From Candidatus Nanopelagicales bacterium (GTDB lineage: Bacteria; Actinomycetota; Actinomycetes; Nanopelagicales; Nanopelagicaceae), in assembly GCA_030832365.1 (NCBI GenBank), contig JAURJF010000049.1, positions 1-7,355 of the forward strand: 7,355 bases of DNA. The letters run 5' to 3'. This document shows, in pieces, positions 1 to 5,619 of this stretch. Positions within the stretch are counted from its first letter, which is position 1; the number at the start of each line of letters is the position of its first letter. Below the pieces are notes generated by a model. It worked only from the letters and a program-made list of their open reading frames with translations. It searched no databases and was not told the origin of the DNA. Position numbers and translations under genes: made by a program.

Positions 1-243
1 TGGAAATTTCGAAGAGAAGTTGGATTGGCCACAGCGCTCTTCTTTATTCTTATCTTCCCTGGAAATATCCGACAATATATTGATGGTATTGATGCATTTG
101 GTTTAGATACCGATCGTAAGCGAGCGATAAGGCTGTTATTTCAACCACTCTTAGTTTTCTGGGCGCTCTGGTCAACTGATTCTATTAAGAAATATATCTT
201 GCGCGCCCGTAGGGATTCGAACCCCAAACCTTCTGATCCGTAG
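1..243 (+). CDS. DoxX-like membrane protein, C-terminal part (5' end outside window)
   Basis: The reading frame is open from the first base, so the gene starts upstream; 80 codons and a TAG stop are visible. The segment with FPGNIRQYIDGIDAFGLDTD, then a helix reading RLLFQPLLVFWALWST, resembles the C-terminal end of small DoxX-family four-helix membrane proteins, where a P-N pair is followed by a histidine- or aspartate-rich loop and a final L-Q-x-x-L-x-x-W-A-L-W helix. The exact role of such proteins is poorly defined, and no substrate can be read from this piece. Family members normally end shortly after that last helix. Here the last 14 residues (from L at base 199) and the stop are encoded by tRNA-derived repeat sequence. 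The tail is therefore read from antisense tRNA sequence and is probably not a functional domain. Family assignment is from remembered motifs only. Confidence 0.65.
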   Translation, partial: WKFRREVGLATALFFILIFPGNIRQYIDGIDAFGLDTDRKRAIRLLFQPLLVFWALWSTDSIKKYILRARRDSNPKPSDP

Positions 244-244
244 T
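197..244. repeat. 48-bp perfect direct repeat, left copy (tRNA-Arg 3' half, candidate att site)
   Basis: All 48 bases match 1364-1411 with no mismatch; the flanking bases differ (a vs g on the left, t vs c on the right). The repeat covers the 3' half of the minus-strand tRNA-Arg(ACG), from the anticodon loop through the acceptor stem and 5 bases beyond. The 5' half of the tRNA is absent here, so this copy cannot make a tRNA. A partial tRNA 3' end as direct repeat is the usual footprint of tyrosine-recombinase integration into a tRNA gene, with crossover in or near the anticodon loop. This copy would be the distal junction of an insertion ending at the intact tRNA. Confidence 0.85.
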
Positions 245-295
245 TTTTCTTGTTCTAGGGCTTGTAAGATGGCGTTCAATTCTATGGAGGTAAAT
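245..295 (+). promoter_or_regulatory. Candidate mscS promoter and ribosome binding site
   Basis: Directly after the tRNA-derived repeat there is a TAAGAT hexamer at 265-270, fitting the loose actinobacterial -10 consensus TANNNT. No good -35 is seen at 16-18 bases upstream. A start of transcription near 277 would give a leader of about 19 bases. GGAGG at 286-290 lies 5 bases before ATG 296. The Shine-Dalgarno is clear; the promoter is a weak pattern call. Confidence 0.35.
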
Positions 296-1132
296 ATGGG
301 AATCGACATTCCAACACCTGCTCTCATTGGGCTTCAGATTCTATTGATTTTAGTTCTCGGGTTAATGATTAGATTCGGAGTTAATCGATCGCTTCGATTA
401 TTCATCAAACGGGTTGTTGCACTCCGCACAGACGGAAATGGTGTAGAGGAATCACCGCGTCGTTCATTGAGAGCAGATACTTTAATTCAACTCGCCCACT
501 CAATCACGAGCGTTGTAGTCCTAGGAATCGTGTTACTCCTGATTCTTGATCGACTTGGTATAAATCTGGCTCCATTGTTGGCAGGTGCTGGGGTTGCAGG
601 CATTGCGATTGGTTTTGGTGCTCAAGCCTTTGTCAAAGACCTCTTGGTTGGCATCTCAGTTTTAGCAGAGGATCAATACGGCGTAGGAGATGTCATCGAT
701 TTTGGTGAGGGGAGTGGGACTGTTGAATCAATGACTCTCAAGAGCACACGTGTGCGCTCATTGGATGGGACATTGTGGCACCTCCCCAACGGGGAGATAG
801 CAAGAGTTGCAAATAAGACTCAGGGTTGGTCGCGAGTGATTCTTGACATTGGTGTGGCGTACGCAAGCGAGATAACCTTTGTGCAAGCAAAAATCCAAGA
901 AGTCCTTGATGCTTTAGCCGTCACGGATGGAGTCGGCACAAAGTTCTTAGAAGCACCAGAAATTTGGGGTATTCAAGATCTTGGGGAGAGCTCGGTAGTA
1001 ATACGTATCGCCATAAAGGTCCTTCCGGGCGAACATTGGCAGATAGCAAGAATCCTTAGAGCGGCAATCAAAGAGAAATTCGATGCGACAAATATCGAAA
1101 TCCCATTTCCACAGGTAAAAATCTGGCAGTAA
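296..1132 (+). CDS. mscS: Small-conductance mechanosensitive channel, MscS family
   Basis: This is an inner-membrane channel that opens under membrane tension and releases solutes during osmotic downshock. With the start at ATG 296 it has 278 residues, close to the 286 of E. coli MscS. Hydrophobic segments lie at about residues 8-28 and 69-88. The pore helix region is at 92-124 and carries the family hallmark: an A/G-rich helix, then GFGAQAFVKD (106-115) and VLAEDQYGVGDVI. A beta domain follows with HLPNGEIARVAN (about 162-173), and the protein ends in the typical EIPFPQVKIW. An in-frame ATG at 269 is possible, but 296 has GGAGG 5 bases upstream and lets the leader hold a -10 box. The gene has about 50% G+C in sampled lines against 37-40% for neighbours, and it lies between tRNA-derived repeats, so it was probably acquired. 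The channel family is sure; the gating type is not. Confidence 0.93.
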   Translation: MGIDIPTPALIGLQILLILVLGLMIRFGVNRSLRLFIKRVVALRTDGNGVEESPRRSLRADTLIQLAHSITSVVVLGIVLLLILDRLGINLAPLLAGAGVAGIAIGFGAQAFVKDLLVGISVLAEDQYGVGDVIDFGEGSGTVESMTLKSTRVRSLDGTLWHLPNGEIARVANKTQGWSRVILDIGVAYASEITFVQAKIQEVLDALAVTDGVGTKFLEAPEIWGIQDLGESSVVIRIAIKVLPGEHWQIARILRAAIKEKFDATNIEIPFPQVKIWQ

Positions 1133-1137
1133 CGGGC

Positions 1138-1160
1138 TCTCAATTCAACAATGATTGAGA
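1138..1160. other. Hairpin just after mscS
   Basis: TCTCAAT (1138-1144) pairs with ATTGAGA (1154-1160) as a perfect 7-bp stem with a 9-base loop, 5 bases after the mscS stop codon. A competing small stem GAGA/TCTC (1157-1160 with 1165-1168) overlaps its right arm. No T-run follows, so it is not a standard intrinsic terminator. It may protect the mscS mRNA 3' end. Confidence 0.3.
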
Positions 1161-1200
1161 TGCGTCTCGATACGGCATAGCTGCACTATTTAATGGAGAT

Positions 1201-1248
1201 TCTTGTGCGCCCAGAAAGATTCCAAGTCCCAACTTTCTGATCCGTAGG
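1201..1248. repeat. Degenerate third copy of the tRNA-Arg 3' half repeat (fossil att site)
   Basis: Ungapped alignment with the 48-bp repeat at 1364-1411 gives 37 matches and 11 mismatches. The best-kept part is the anticodon-loop end, with TTCTGATCCGTAG identical (1235-1247) and the acceptor end (GCGCCC) also kept. In the equivalent of the T arm the stem is broken (GGGAC against CTTTC, a C-C mismatch and two G-T pairs), and the tRNA 5' half is missing, so it is not a functional tRNA. It reads as an older junction, or as the divergent att end brought in by an element. Confidence 0.7.
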
Positions 1249-1256
1249 ATGCCGAA

Positions 1257-1274
1257 GGTTTGCCATTACAAACC
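1257..1274. repeat. Short inverted repeat in the mscS-tRNA gap
   Basis: GGTTTG (1257-1262) and CAAACC (1269-1274) form a perfect 6-bp stem with a 6-base loop. Neither side is followed by a T-run on its own strand. It could be a minor site of the cassette end or chance. Confidence 0.2.
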
Positions 1275-1317
1275 ATCCAAACAAACCAGCAAATCGAACC
1301 GGCTTACAACTCATCAG

Positions 1318-1335
1318 ACAGCTACAAGCTGTTTT
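1318..1335 (+). terminator. Weak intrinsic terminator candidate downstream of mscS
   Basis: ACAGCT (1318-1323) pairs with AGCTGT (1327-1332) around a 3-base loop, with TTTT at 1332-1335 overlapping the stem end. Only three of six pairs are G-C, so it would be weak. It faces the plus strand and would stop mscS read-through before the oppositely directed tRNA-Arg. The rest of 1133-1368 shows no open frame. Confidence 0.3.
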
Positions 1336-1363
1336 GATAGCGGAATTGAATCCAAACTAAGCG

Positions 1364-1411
1364 TCTTGCGCGCCCGTAGGGATTCGAACCCCAAACCTTC
1401 TGATCCGTAGT
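1364..1411. repeat. 48-bp perfect direct repeat, right copy (within tRNA-Arg)
   Basis: This is identical to 197-244, offset 1,167 bases. It starts 5 bases beyond the tRNA 3' end and stops in the anticodon loop. Here the sequence continues into the complete 5' half, so insertion left one working tRNA gene, as tRNA-targeting integrative elements normally do. Recombination between the two copies would release a circle of about 1,167 bp carrying mscS. Confidence 0.85.
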
Positions 1412-1441
1412 CAGATGCTCTATCCGTTGAGCTACGGGCGC
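1369..1441 (-). tRNA. tRNA-Arg (anticodon ACG)
   Basis: Read on the minus strand it folds fully: 7-bp acceptor GCGCCCG/CGGGCGC, D stem GCTC/GAGC, anticodon stem TCTGA/TCAGA with loop CTACGGA (anticodon ACG, read as ICG, for CGT/CGC/CGA), a 5-base variable loop, and T stem TGGGG/CCCTA with loop TTCGAAT. The length is 73 bases including discriminator G. CCA is not encoded. Its 5' end lies 2 bases after the fprA stop codon, so it is probably cut out of the fprA transcript by RNase P. Its 3' half is the target of the repeats at 197-244 and 1201-1248. Confidence 0.96.
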
Positions 1442-1443
1442 AA

Positions 1444-2754
1444 TTAGCCTGCGAAGCCTAGCATTTCTTGTAGATCAGTAATTTTCACGCGAGGTTTTCC
1501 AAGGGCTTCACCAGCTGATATCTCAGCGTTATTTATCTGCTCCCAGCCTTTTTGCGAAATATAGGTGATATTTCGAGAGCTTAATATCTCAAGAATATCT
1601 TGACTGTTTTTTGGAGTTGTTAGATTTGAGATTAGTAACTTAATAACCTCAGATGAATCACTCTTATTTGTTCCAATTACTCCTGACGGGCCTCTCTTGG
1701 CCCAGCCAACAACATAGGTATTGCTCGCACCGATACGGCCATCGGTATTTTTGATTTTTCCACTCTCATAGATAAGTCCTGGCATTTCTAGGCATCGATA
1801 GCCGATAGCGCTAATGACTAATCCACACTTAATTGATTTGGTTTTTCCGGTTGGAACTACTTGTCCATCTTTAACTTCATTAAGGCTAAAGATGATCTCC
1901 TCAACTCTGCCCTCTCCCTTTATTTCAAGTGGAGTGGATAAAAAGTGAAGTGAGAGTTTGCGATCTACTCCCTTTTTATCAGCGGTAGCGATAGCAGCCA
2001 TCGCCTCAAGGTTTGCCTTAATATCTTTTGGTATCTCACCTGCGCTACTAGCTCTTTGCTGAGCTGCGCTTATCTCGCCTTCATCAATGAAGACATCAGT
2101 GTATTCAAGCTTTGGAAGTTCTCGAAGTTCAGGTGAGGTAAAGGCTGCATGTTCAGCCCCGCGCCTTCCAAATAAATGCACCTCTCTGATTGCAGAGTTA
2201 TGTAATTTATCTAGAGCGTATTGAGCAGTATCAGTTAAATCTAATTCTTTTGGATTAAGGGCTAGCATTCTTGCCACATCAATTGCGACATTTCCTGCGC
2301 CAATAACAACTGCTACCTGATCACTAAAATCTACCTCTAAGTTTTTATACTCTGGATGGGCGTTATACCAAGGAACAAAATCAGCAGCAGATATGGAGTT
2401 TGCTAGCTCCTCGCCTGGAATGCCAAGTTTTCTTCCGACAGTTGAACCAGTAGCTATTATTACTCCGTCATACATTTCTTCCAGCTCTTTTAAAGAAATA
2501 TCTCTGCCTAGCTCAACATTGCCAATTAATCGAAAGCCCTCTTGGGTGGCAATTTTTTCAAAGACTTTAGAGACGCTTTTTATCTTTGGATGATCTGGAG
2601 CCACACCGCTTCGCACTAAACCCCAAGGTGTTGGAAGTTTTTCAATCATATCTATCGCAAATTTTTTCCCATCGATCTCTGCGCTCTGCAGGGCTTGGGC
2701 AGCGAAGTAGCCGGCAGGGCCAGCACCAATTATTGCGATTCGAAATTCAGCCAC
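1444..2754 (-). CDS. fprA: Ferredoxin/adrenodoxin-NADP+ reductase, FprA type (GTG start)
   Basis: This is an FAD flavoprotein that passes electrons between NADPH and ferredoxin, probably in the cytoplasm. It has 436 residues from GTG 2754. The FAD-binding GAGPAG is at 10-15, followed by the adrenodoxin-reductase signature TPWGLVRSGVAPDHPK (about 42-57). The NADP-binding GAGNVAID (152-159) precedes LFGRRG (194-199), and GWAKRGPSGVIGTNKSD (350-366) closes the FAD site. A longer frame upstream to 2820 runs through tRNA-Ser and is not credible. FprA homologues start just before the first beta strand, as here. No Shine-Dalgarno lies at normal distance; the only GGAGG upstream is the T stem of tRNA-Ser, about 21 bases away. 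The start is 1 base from the tRNA-Ser 3' end and the stop is 2 bases from tRNA-Arg, so translation of a leaderless processed mRNA is likely. Confidence 0.93.
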   Translation of the reverse strand: MAEFRIAIIGAGPAGYFAAQALQSAEIDGKKFAIDMIEKLPTPWGLVRSGVAPDHPKIKSVSKVFEKIATQEGFRLIGNVELGRDISLKELEEMYDGVIIATGSTVGRKLGIPGEELANSISAADFVPWYNAHPEYKNLEVDFSDQVAVVIGAGNVAIDVARMLALNPKELDLTDTAQYALDKLHNSAIREVHLFGRRGAEHAAFTSPELRELPKLEYTDVFIDEGEISAAQQRASSAGEIPKDIKANLEAMAAIATADKKGVDRKLSLHFLSTPLEIKGEGRVEEIIFSLNEVKDGQVVPTGKTKSIKCGLVISAIGYRCLEMPGLIYESGKIKNTDGRIGASNTYVVGWAKRGPSGVIGTNKSDSSEVIKLLISNLTTPKNSQDILEILSSRNITYISQKGWEQINNAEISAGEALGKPRVKITDLQEMLGFAG

Positions 2755-2755
2755 G

Positions 2756-2844
2756 CGGAGACGAGAGGATTTGAACCTCCGATTCCCTTTCGGGAAAACC
2801 TCATTAGCAGTGAGGCGCACTAGACCGGGCTATGCGACGTCTCC
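2756..2844 (-). tRNA. tRNA-Ser (anticodon GCT)
   Basis: On the minus strand it shows acceptor GGAGACG/CGTCTCC with discriminator G, anticodon stem CCTCA/TGAGG and loop CTGCTAA (anticodon GCT, for AGC/AGT codons). It has the long class II variable arm with TTCCC/GGGAA paired, and T stem GGAGG/CCTCT with loop TTCAAAT. The length is 89 bases. CCA is not encoded. fprA starts one base after the 3' end, on the same strand, so the two are presumably transcribed together and separated by tRNA 3' processing. Confidence 0.96.
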
Positions 2845-2909
2845 AGTTATTAGGGGAGTTTACTCACTCTTGATGAAAGCTTGGAATCAAGCCTGTACGC
2901 TCTTACTTT
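2845..2909. promoter_or_regulatory. Divergent promoter region between tRNA-Ser/fprA and pepP
   Basis: This 65-bp gap must serve both directions. Leftward, TAAACT (complement of 2857-2862) fits TANNNT and would start RNA about 5 bases before the tRNA. Rightward, TACGCT (2896-2901) fits TANNNT and would place the RNA start at or just before ATG 2910, a leaderless pepP mRNA. Convincing -35 boxes are not seen. A perfect hairpin GCTTG/CAAGC (2879-2883 with 2888-2892, 4-base loop) sits in the middle and could be an operator. These are pattern calls only. Confidence 0.35.
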
Positions 2910-4367
2910 ATGAGCACATTCGATAAAGAGGCGGGAAGAAAACTTCCCTCTCGCCCCCACGATATCCCTACTCCTGAGCCTCTTATGAAGTTTATGGAGC
3001 AAGGTTGGGCTCCCTCTCCTCTAGATAATCTACAAAAGAGCAGTGCTGCAGACTTTGCTGCCAAACGTAGAGAGCTTCTATCTAAAGCATTTCCAGGAAA
3101 AAGAGTTGTGATTCCTGCTGGCACATTTAAAGTTAGAAGCAACGATAGTGATTATCGCTTTAGACCTCACACCGCATTTTCTTGGCTTACTGGAATTGGT
3201 GGAAGTGATGCAGTTCCTGATTCTATTTTAATTCTAGAACCAAGTGGCTCAAGCCATGAAAGTCTCCTATTTATTCATCCTAGATCTCCACGGGAGAGAA
3301 GTGATGAGTTTTATAGAAACCCAAGACATGGAGAGTTCTGGATTGGGCGAAGAATGACTCTAGCTGAAAGTGAACTTGTCTATGGCATAACTGTTCGCCA
3401 CATTGATTCCCTTGATGACTTCCTAGCAAGCGAGAGAGAAACTTTTATTATTCGCGGGGAAGATAATTACATTGATTCTAGAGTAAAAGAAAATAGTGGA
3501 GATGAAGAACTTGCTTCATGGGTCTCTGAGGCTCGTTTAGTCAAAGATGAGTATGAAATCCTAGAGATGCGTAAAGCAATTGATGCTACCCATCGCGGCT
3601 TTGAAGACATGATTAAACAAATTCCAAGTGCAATCGGTAAAAAACGTGGAGAGCGATTAATTGAAGGAGCTTTTTTCACAAGAGCAAGATATGAAGGAAA
3701 TGATCTCGGTTATGACAGTATCGTGGCAGCTGGTTCTCATGCCTGCGTCCTTCATTGGATTAGAAATGATGGACAACTTCGTGATGGAGAATTACTTCTA
3801 ATTGATGCTGGAGTTGAAATGGACTCTCTATTTACAGCTGATATCACTAGAACTTTTCCAATAAATGGCAGGTTTACTCCAGCCCAGCGCAAGATCTATA
3901 CCTTGGTATATGAAGCACAGAAAGCTGGAATGAAGGCGGTAAAACCTGGGGCAAAGTTTCGTGACTTTCATATCGCAGCTAGCGAGGTTCTTGCTAGAGG
4001 GCTTGAAGAGATGGGGGTTCTTCCAATTCCAGCGCAAGAATCGCTAAAGCCCGATGTAGGTCTTCATCGCAGATGGACAGTTCATGGCACAGGACATATG
4101 CTCGGAATGGATGTTCATGATTGTGCAAAGGCTAGAAAAGAAGCTCACACTGAAGGTATTTTGAAAGAAGGAATGATCCTAACTGTTGAGCCAGGACTTT
4201 ATATCCAGCCAGATGACACGCTATTTCCCGAAGAATATCGAGGAATTGGAGTAAGAATTGAGGATGATGTTTTAGTAACTAAAGATGGCTGTGAGAACTT
4301 AAGTAGCGCTATGCCTTCTCATCCAGATGAAGTTGAAGCTTGGATGGCAGCTTTAATTTCTAAGTAA
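2910..4367 (+). CDS. pepP: Xaa-Pro aminopeptidase (aminopeptidase P, M24B)
   Basis: This cytoplasmic metallopeptidase removes an N-terminal residue preceding proline. It has 485 residues. The N-terminal AMP_N domain (about 45-175) contains RPHTAFSWLTGI, and the C-terminal pita-bread catalytic domain is about 210-475. All five dimetal ligands of the family are present: D299 (LLIDAG), D311 (TADITRTF), H396 (HGTGHMLG), E427 (TVEPGLY) and E451 (GVRIEDD). H282 (LHWIRND) and H403 (DVHD) match the conserved proton-shuttle histidines. ATG 2910 has no Shine-Dalgarno; a TANNNT box at 2896-2901 suggests leaderless translation. The roughly 45-residue extension before AMP_N, with GWAPSP, is usual in actinobacterial versions. 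The 3' end overlaps the facing lipoprotein gene by 15 bp. Peptide recycling is the likely role. Confidence 0.94.
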   Translation: MSTFDKEAGRKLPSRPHDIPTPEPLMKFMEQGWAPSPLDNLQKSSAADFAAKRRELLSKAFPGKRVVIPAGTFKVRSNDSDYRFRPHTAFSWLTGIGGSDAVPDSILILEPSGSSHESLLFIHPRSPRERSDEFYRNPRHGEFWIGRRMTLAESELVYGITVRHIDSLDDFLASERETFIIRGEDNYIDSRVKENSGDEELASWVSEARLVKDEYEILEMRKAIDATHRGFEDMIKQIPSAIGKKRGERLIEGAFFTRARYEGNDLGYDSIVAAGSHACVLHWIRNDGQLRDGELLLIDAGVEMDSLFTADITRTFPINGRFTPAQRKIYTLVYEAQKAGMKAVKPGAKFRDFHIAASEVLARGLEEMGVLPIPAQESLKPDVGLHRRWTVHGTGHMLGMDVHDCAKARKEAHTEGILKEGMILTVEPGLYIQPDDTLFPEEYRGIGVRIEDDVLVTKDGCENLSSAMPSHPDEVEAWMAALISK

Positions 4368-5282
4368 GGCTTCGCACTCATCTGCAGGAATGTATTTAAT
4401 TTCCTCACTCCAAATTATATCCAAAGGTCTGACGTACTTTTCGATACTTCCTACTTTTTCTAATTTCGCACTTGCTGTTATAAATCCGCTCTTATCGCCC
4501 TTTAAAAAGAGTTCGCGTTCACTTGTTCCATTACTAGTGGACAAACTATAGAAACCTCGAGCTATCCCATTGGTATAAGTCCCAAGAAATAATCCCTTAG
4601 TTGGCTCGCCATTTATATTCCTGGAGTAAAAGTCTGCCGAGATTGTGTTGTTATCATGATAGTGAACGTTAAATACATAGAGATCTTCAGGTAGCTCTGC
4701 TAAATAACAACCAGTAATTTTCTTGGCCTCTGCCTGCTTTGGACTTTGTAGTGAATCAATAGCTGCTTTTATTACTGGGATTGCATTCTCTAGTGAATTA
4801 AAAAATGTTGCTCCAACCTGAATCCATGAGCCATTTATCAATAAATTAACTGACCAGATGTGATACTCGCCCTGACCCTCAATACCTTCACTTAAATAAT
4901 AAGCAGCTTCTTCTTCTATCCCGGGTAGATCGATCTCTTTCTGACCAAAGCCAACCCAGTTTGGAGTTAGTTCTGAAAAGAGAGATTTATTATCAGGAGC
5001 CCACAAAATGGTTGCTCCAACTTCGGCTTCTTGTAGCCCATAGGTGCAAGCAATGCCGCCAGCGTTATAGGCAGCATATAAATCTGTGCCCTCTGCTGGC
5101 TCCCACTCTGTTTCAATGTATTTCGCTTCAGCAATTCTTGGCAATATAGATTCTAAAACCTCTGTATCTGCGCAATTACTTGGAACTGATGGAAGCTCTG
5201 GAGCAGCTACCTCTTCCTGGCTGCTACATGAGGTGAGCAATAGAGAGAAGATAAGAAGGAGTGCGCTTTTTTTCACCTTCAT
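4353..5282 (-). CDS. Secreted lipoprotein of unknown function
   Basis: It has 309 residues from ATG 5282. The signal peptide has KVKK, a hydrophobic stretch, then lipobox L-T-S-C with the lipidated cysteine at residue 19, so the mature protein is anchored on the outer face of the membrane. A frame extending to 5318 exists, but ATG 5282 starts the signal peptide properly and follows the crcB stop (5284) with one base between. There is no Shine-Dalgarno, suggesting reinitiation after crcB. An N-terminal half with two cysteines (NCAD and IACTYG) precedes a C-terminal half starting GCYLAELPEDLYVF. The alternating strands and G-x-Y-x-x-G-I-x-x-G-x-Y pattern of that half resemble a small beta-barrel repeat-like domain seen in uncharacterised bacterial lipoproteins. 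I recognise no enzyme motif. Its place last in the sdh-crcB operon does not define a role. Confidence 0.85.
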   Translation of the reverse strand: MKVKKSALLLIFSLLLTSCSSQEEVAAPELPSVPSNCADTEVLESILPRIAEAKYIETEWEPAEGTDLYAAYNAGGIACTYGLQEAEVGATILWAPDNKSLFSELTPNWVGFGQKEIDLPGIEEEAAYYLSEGIEGQGEYHIWSVNLLINGSWIQVGATFFNSLENAIPVIKAAIDSLQSPKQAEAKKITGCYLAELPEDLYVFNVHYHDNNTISADFYSRNINGEPTKGLFLGTYTNGIARGFYSLSTSNGTSERELFLKGDKSGFITASAKLEKVGSIEKYVRPLDIIWSEEIKYIPADECEALLRN

Positions 5283-5283
5283 A

Positions 5284-5619
5284 TTATTGCGCAATCCAGA
5301 TGCCAATGCCTGCAGCAAGAAGAGCTAAAGCATAATTTCCAAAGAGATTTAGTAAAAAGAGCAATTGCTCACGCCTTTTAGCCTGCTCAAACAAGTCCAT
5401 AGCAAAAGCAGACCAGGTAGTAAGAGCTCCTGAAAAGCCCATCAAGGCAAAGGCGATGTTCGTCTCTGATTCAAGGATTAAGCCAAGTAGAAAAGAGCCA
5501 ATTACATTAACTAGCAATATTCCCAGCGGGAATTTGAGATAGCTCTTTAAGTATTCAACAATTACATATCTGACTGGAGCGCCAATAAATGCACCTAGTA
5601 GAAAGTAGCTAACTCTCAT
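5284..5619 (-). CDS. crcB: Fluoride channel subunit CrcB/Fluc (second of pair)
   Basis: This is a fluoride-selective membrane channel subunit of 111 residues with four membrane helices, of normal family length. It shows the N-terminal GAFIGAPVRY (R17), FPLGILLVNVIGSFLLG with the conserved N38, and the helix-3 break motif GFSGALTTWSAF (61-72). The usual first phenylalanine of TTFSTF is W69 here, while the second, F72, is kept. Its ATG overlaps the stop of the upstream crcB by 4 bases (ATGA), so the two are made together. Tandem crcB genes in Gram-positives usually form a heterodimer with antiparallel subunits. No fluoride riboswitch precedes it. Confidence 0.93.
   Translation of the reverse strand: MRVSYFLLGAFIGAPVRYVIVEYLKSYLKFPLGILLVNVIGSFLLGLILESETNIAFALMGFSGALTTWSAFAMDLFEQAKRREQLLFLLNLFGNYALALLAAGIGIWIAQ

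Noticed and set aside
269..295. Earlier in-frame ATG at 269 as mscS start
   Set aside because: ATG 296 has GGAGG at 5 bases and the protein still has its first membrane helix; 269 would overlap the best -10 candidate and add nine residues with no family support.
1249..1363. Possible small gene or integrase fragment between copy 2 of the repeat and tRNA-Arg
   Set aside because: No open frame of useful length with a start signal; only short inverted repeats.
197..1411. CRISPR array
   Set aside because: There are only three copies, two exact and one degraded, with unequal spacing of about 1,004 and 163 bases start to start, and all derive from a tRNA.
2393..2774. Plus-strand open frames opposite fprA
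   Set aside because: They mirror well-conserved fprA motifs on the other strand and one runs into tRNA-Ser; no independent evidence.
2755..2820. 22-codon upstream extension of fprA
   Set aside because: It is read through tRNA-Ser sequence; the flavin-binding strand starts right after GTG 2754 as in FprA relatives.
5283..5318. 12-codon upstream extension of the lipoprotein
   Set aside because: It lies in the end of crcB and would put extra residues before a complete signal peptide that starts at ATG 5282.
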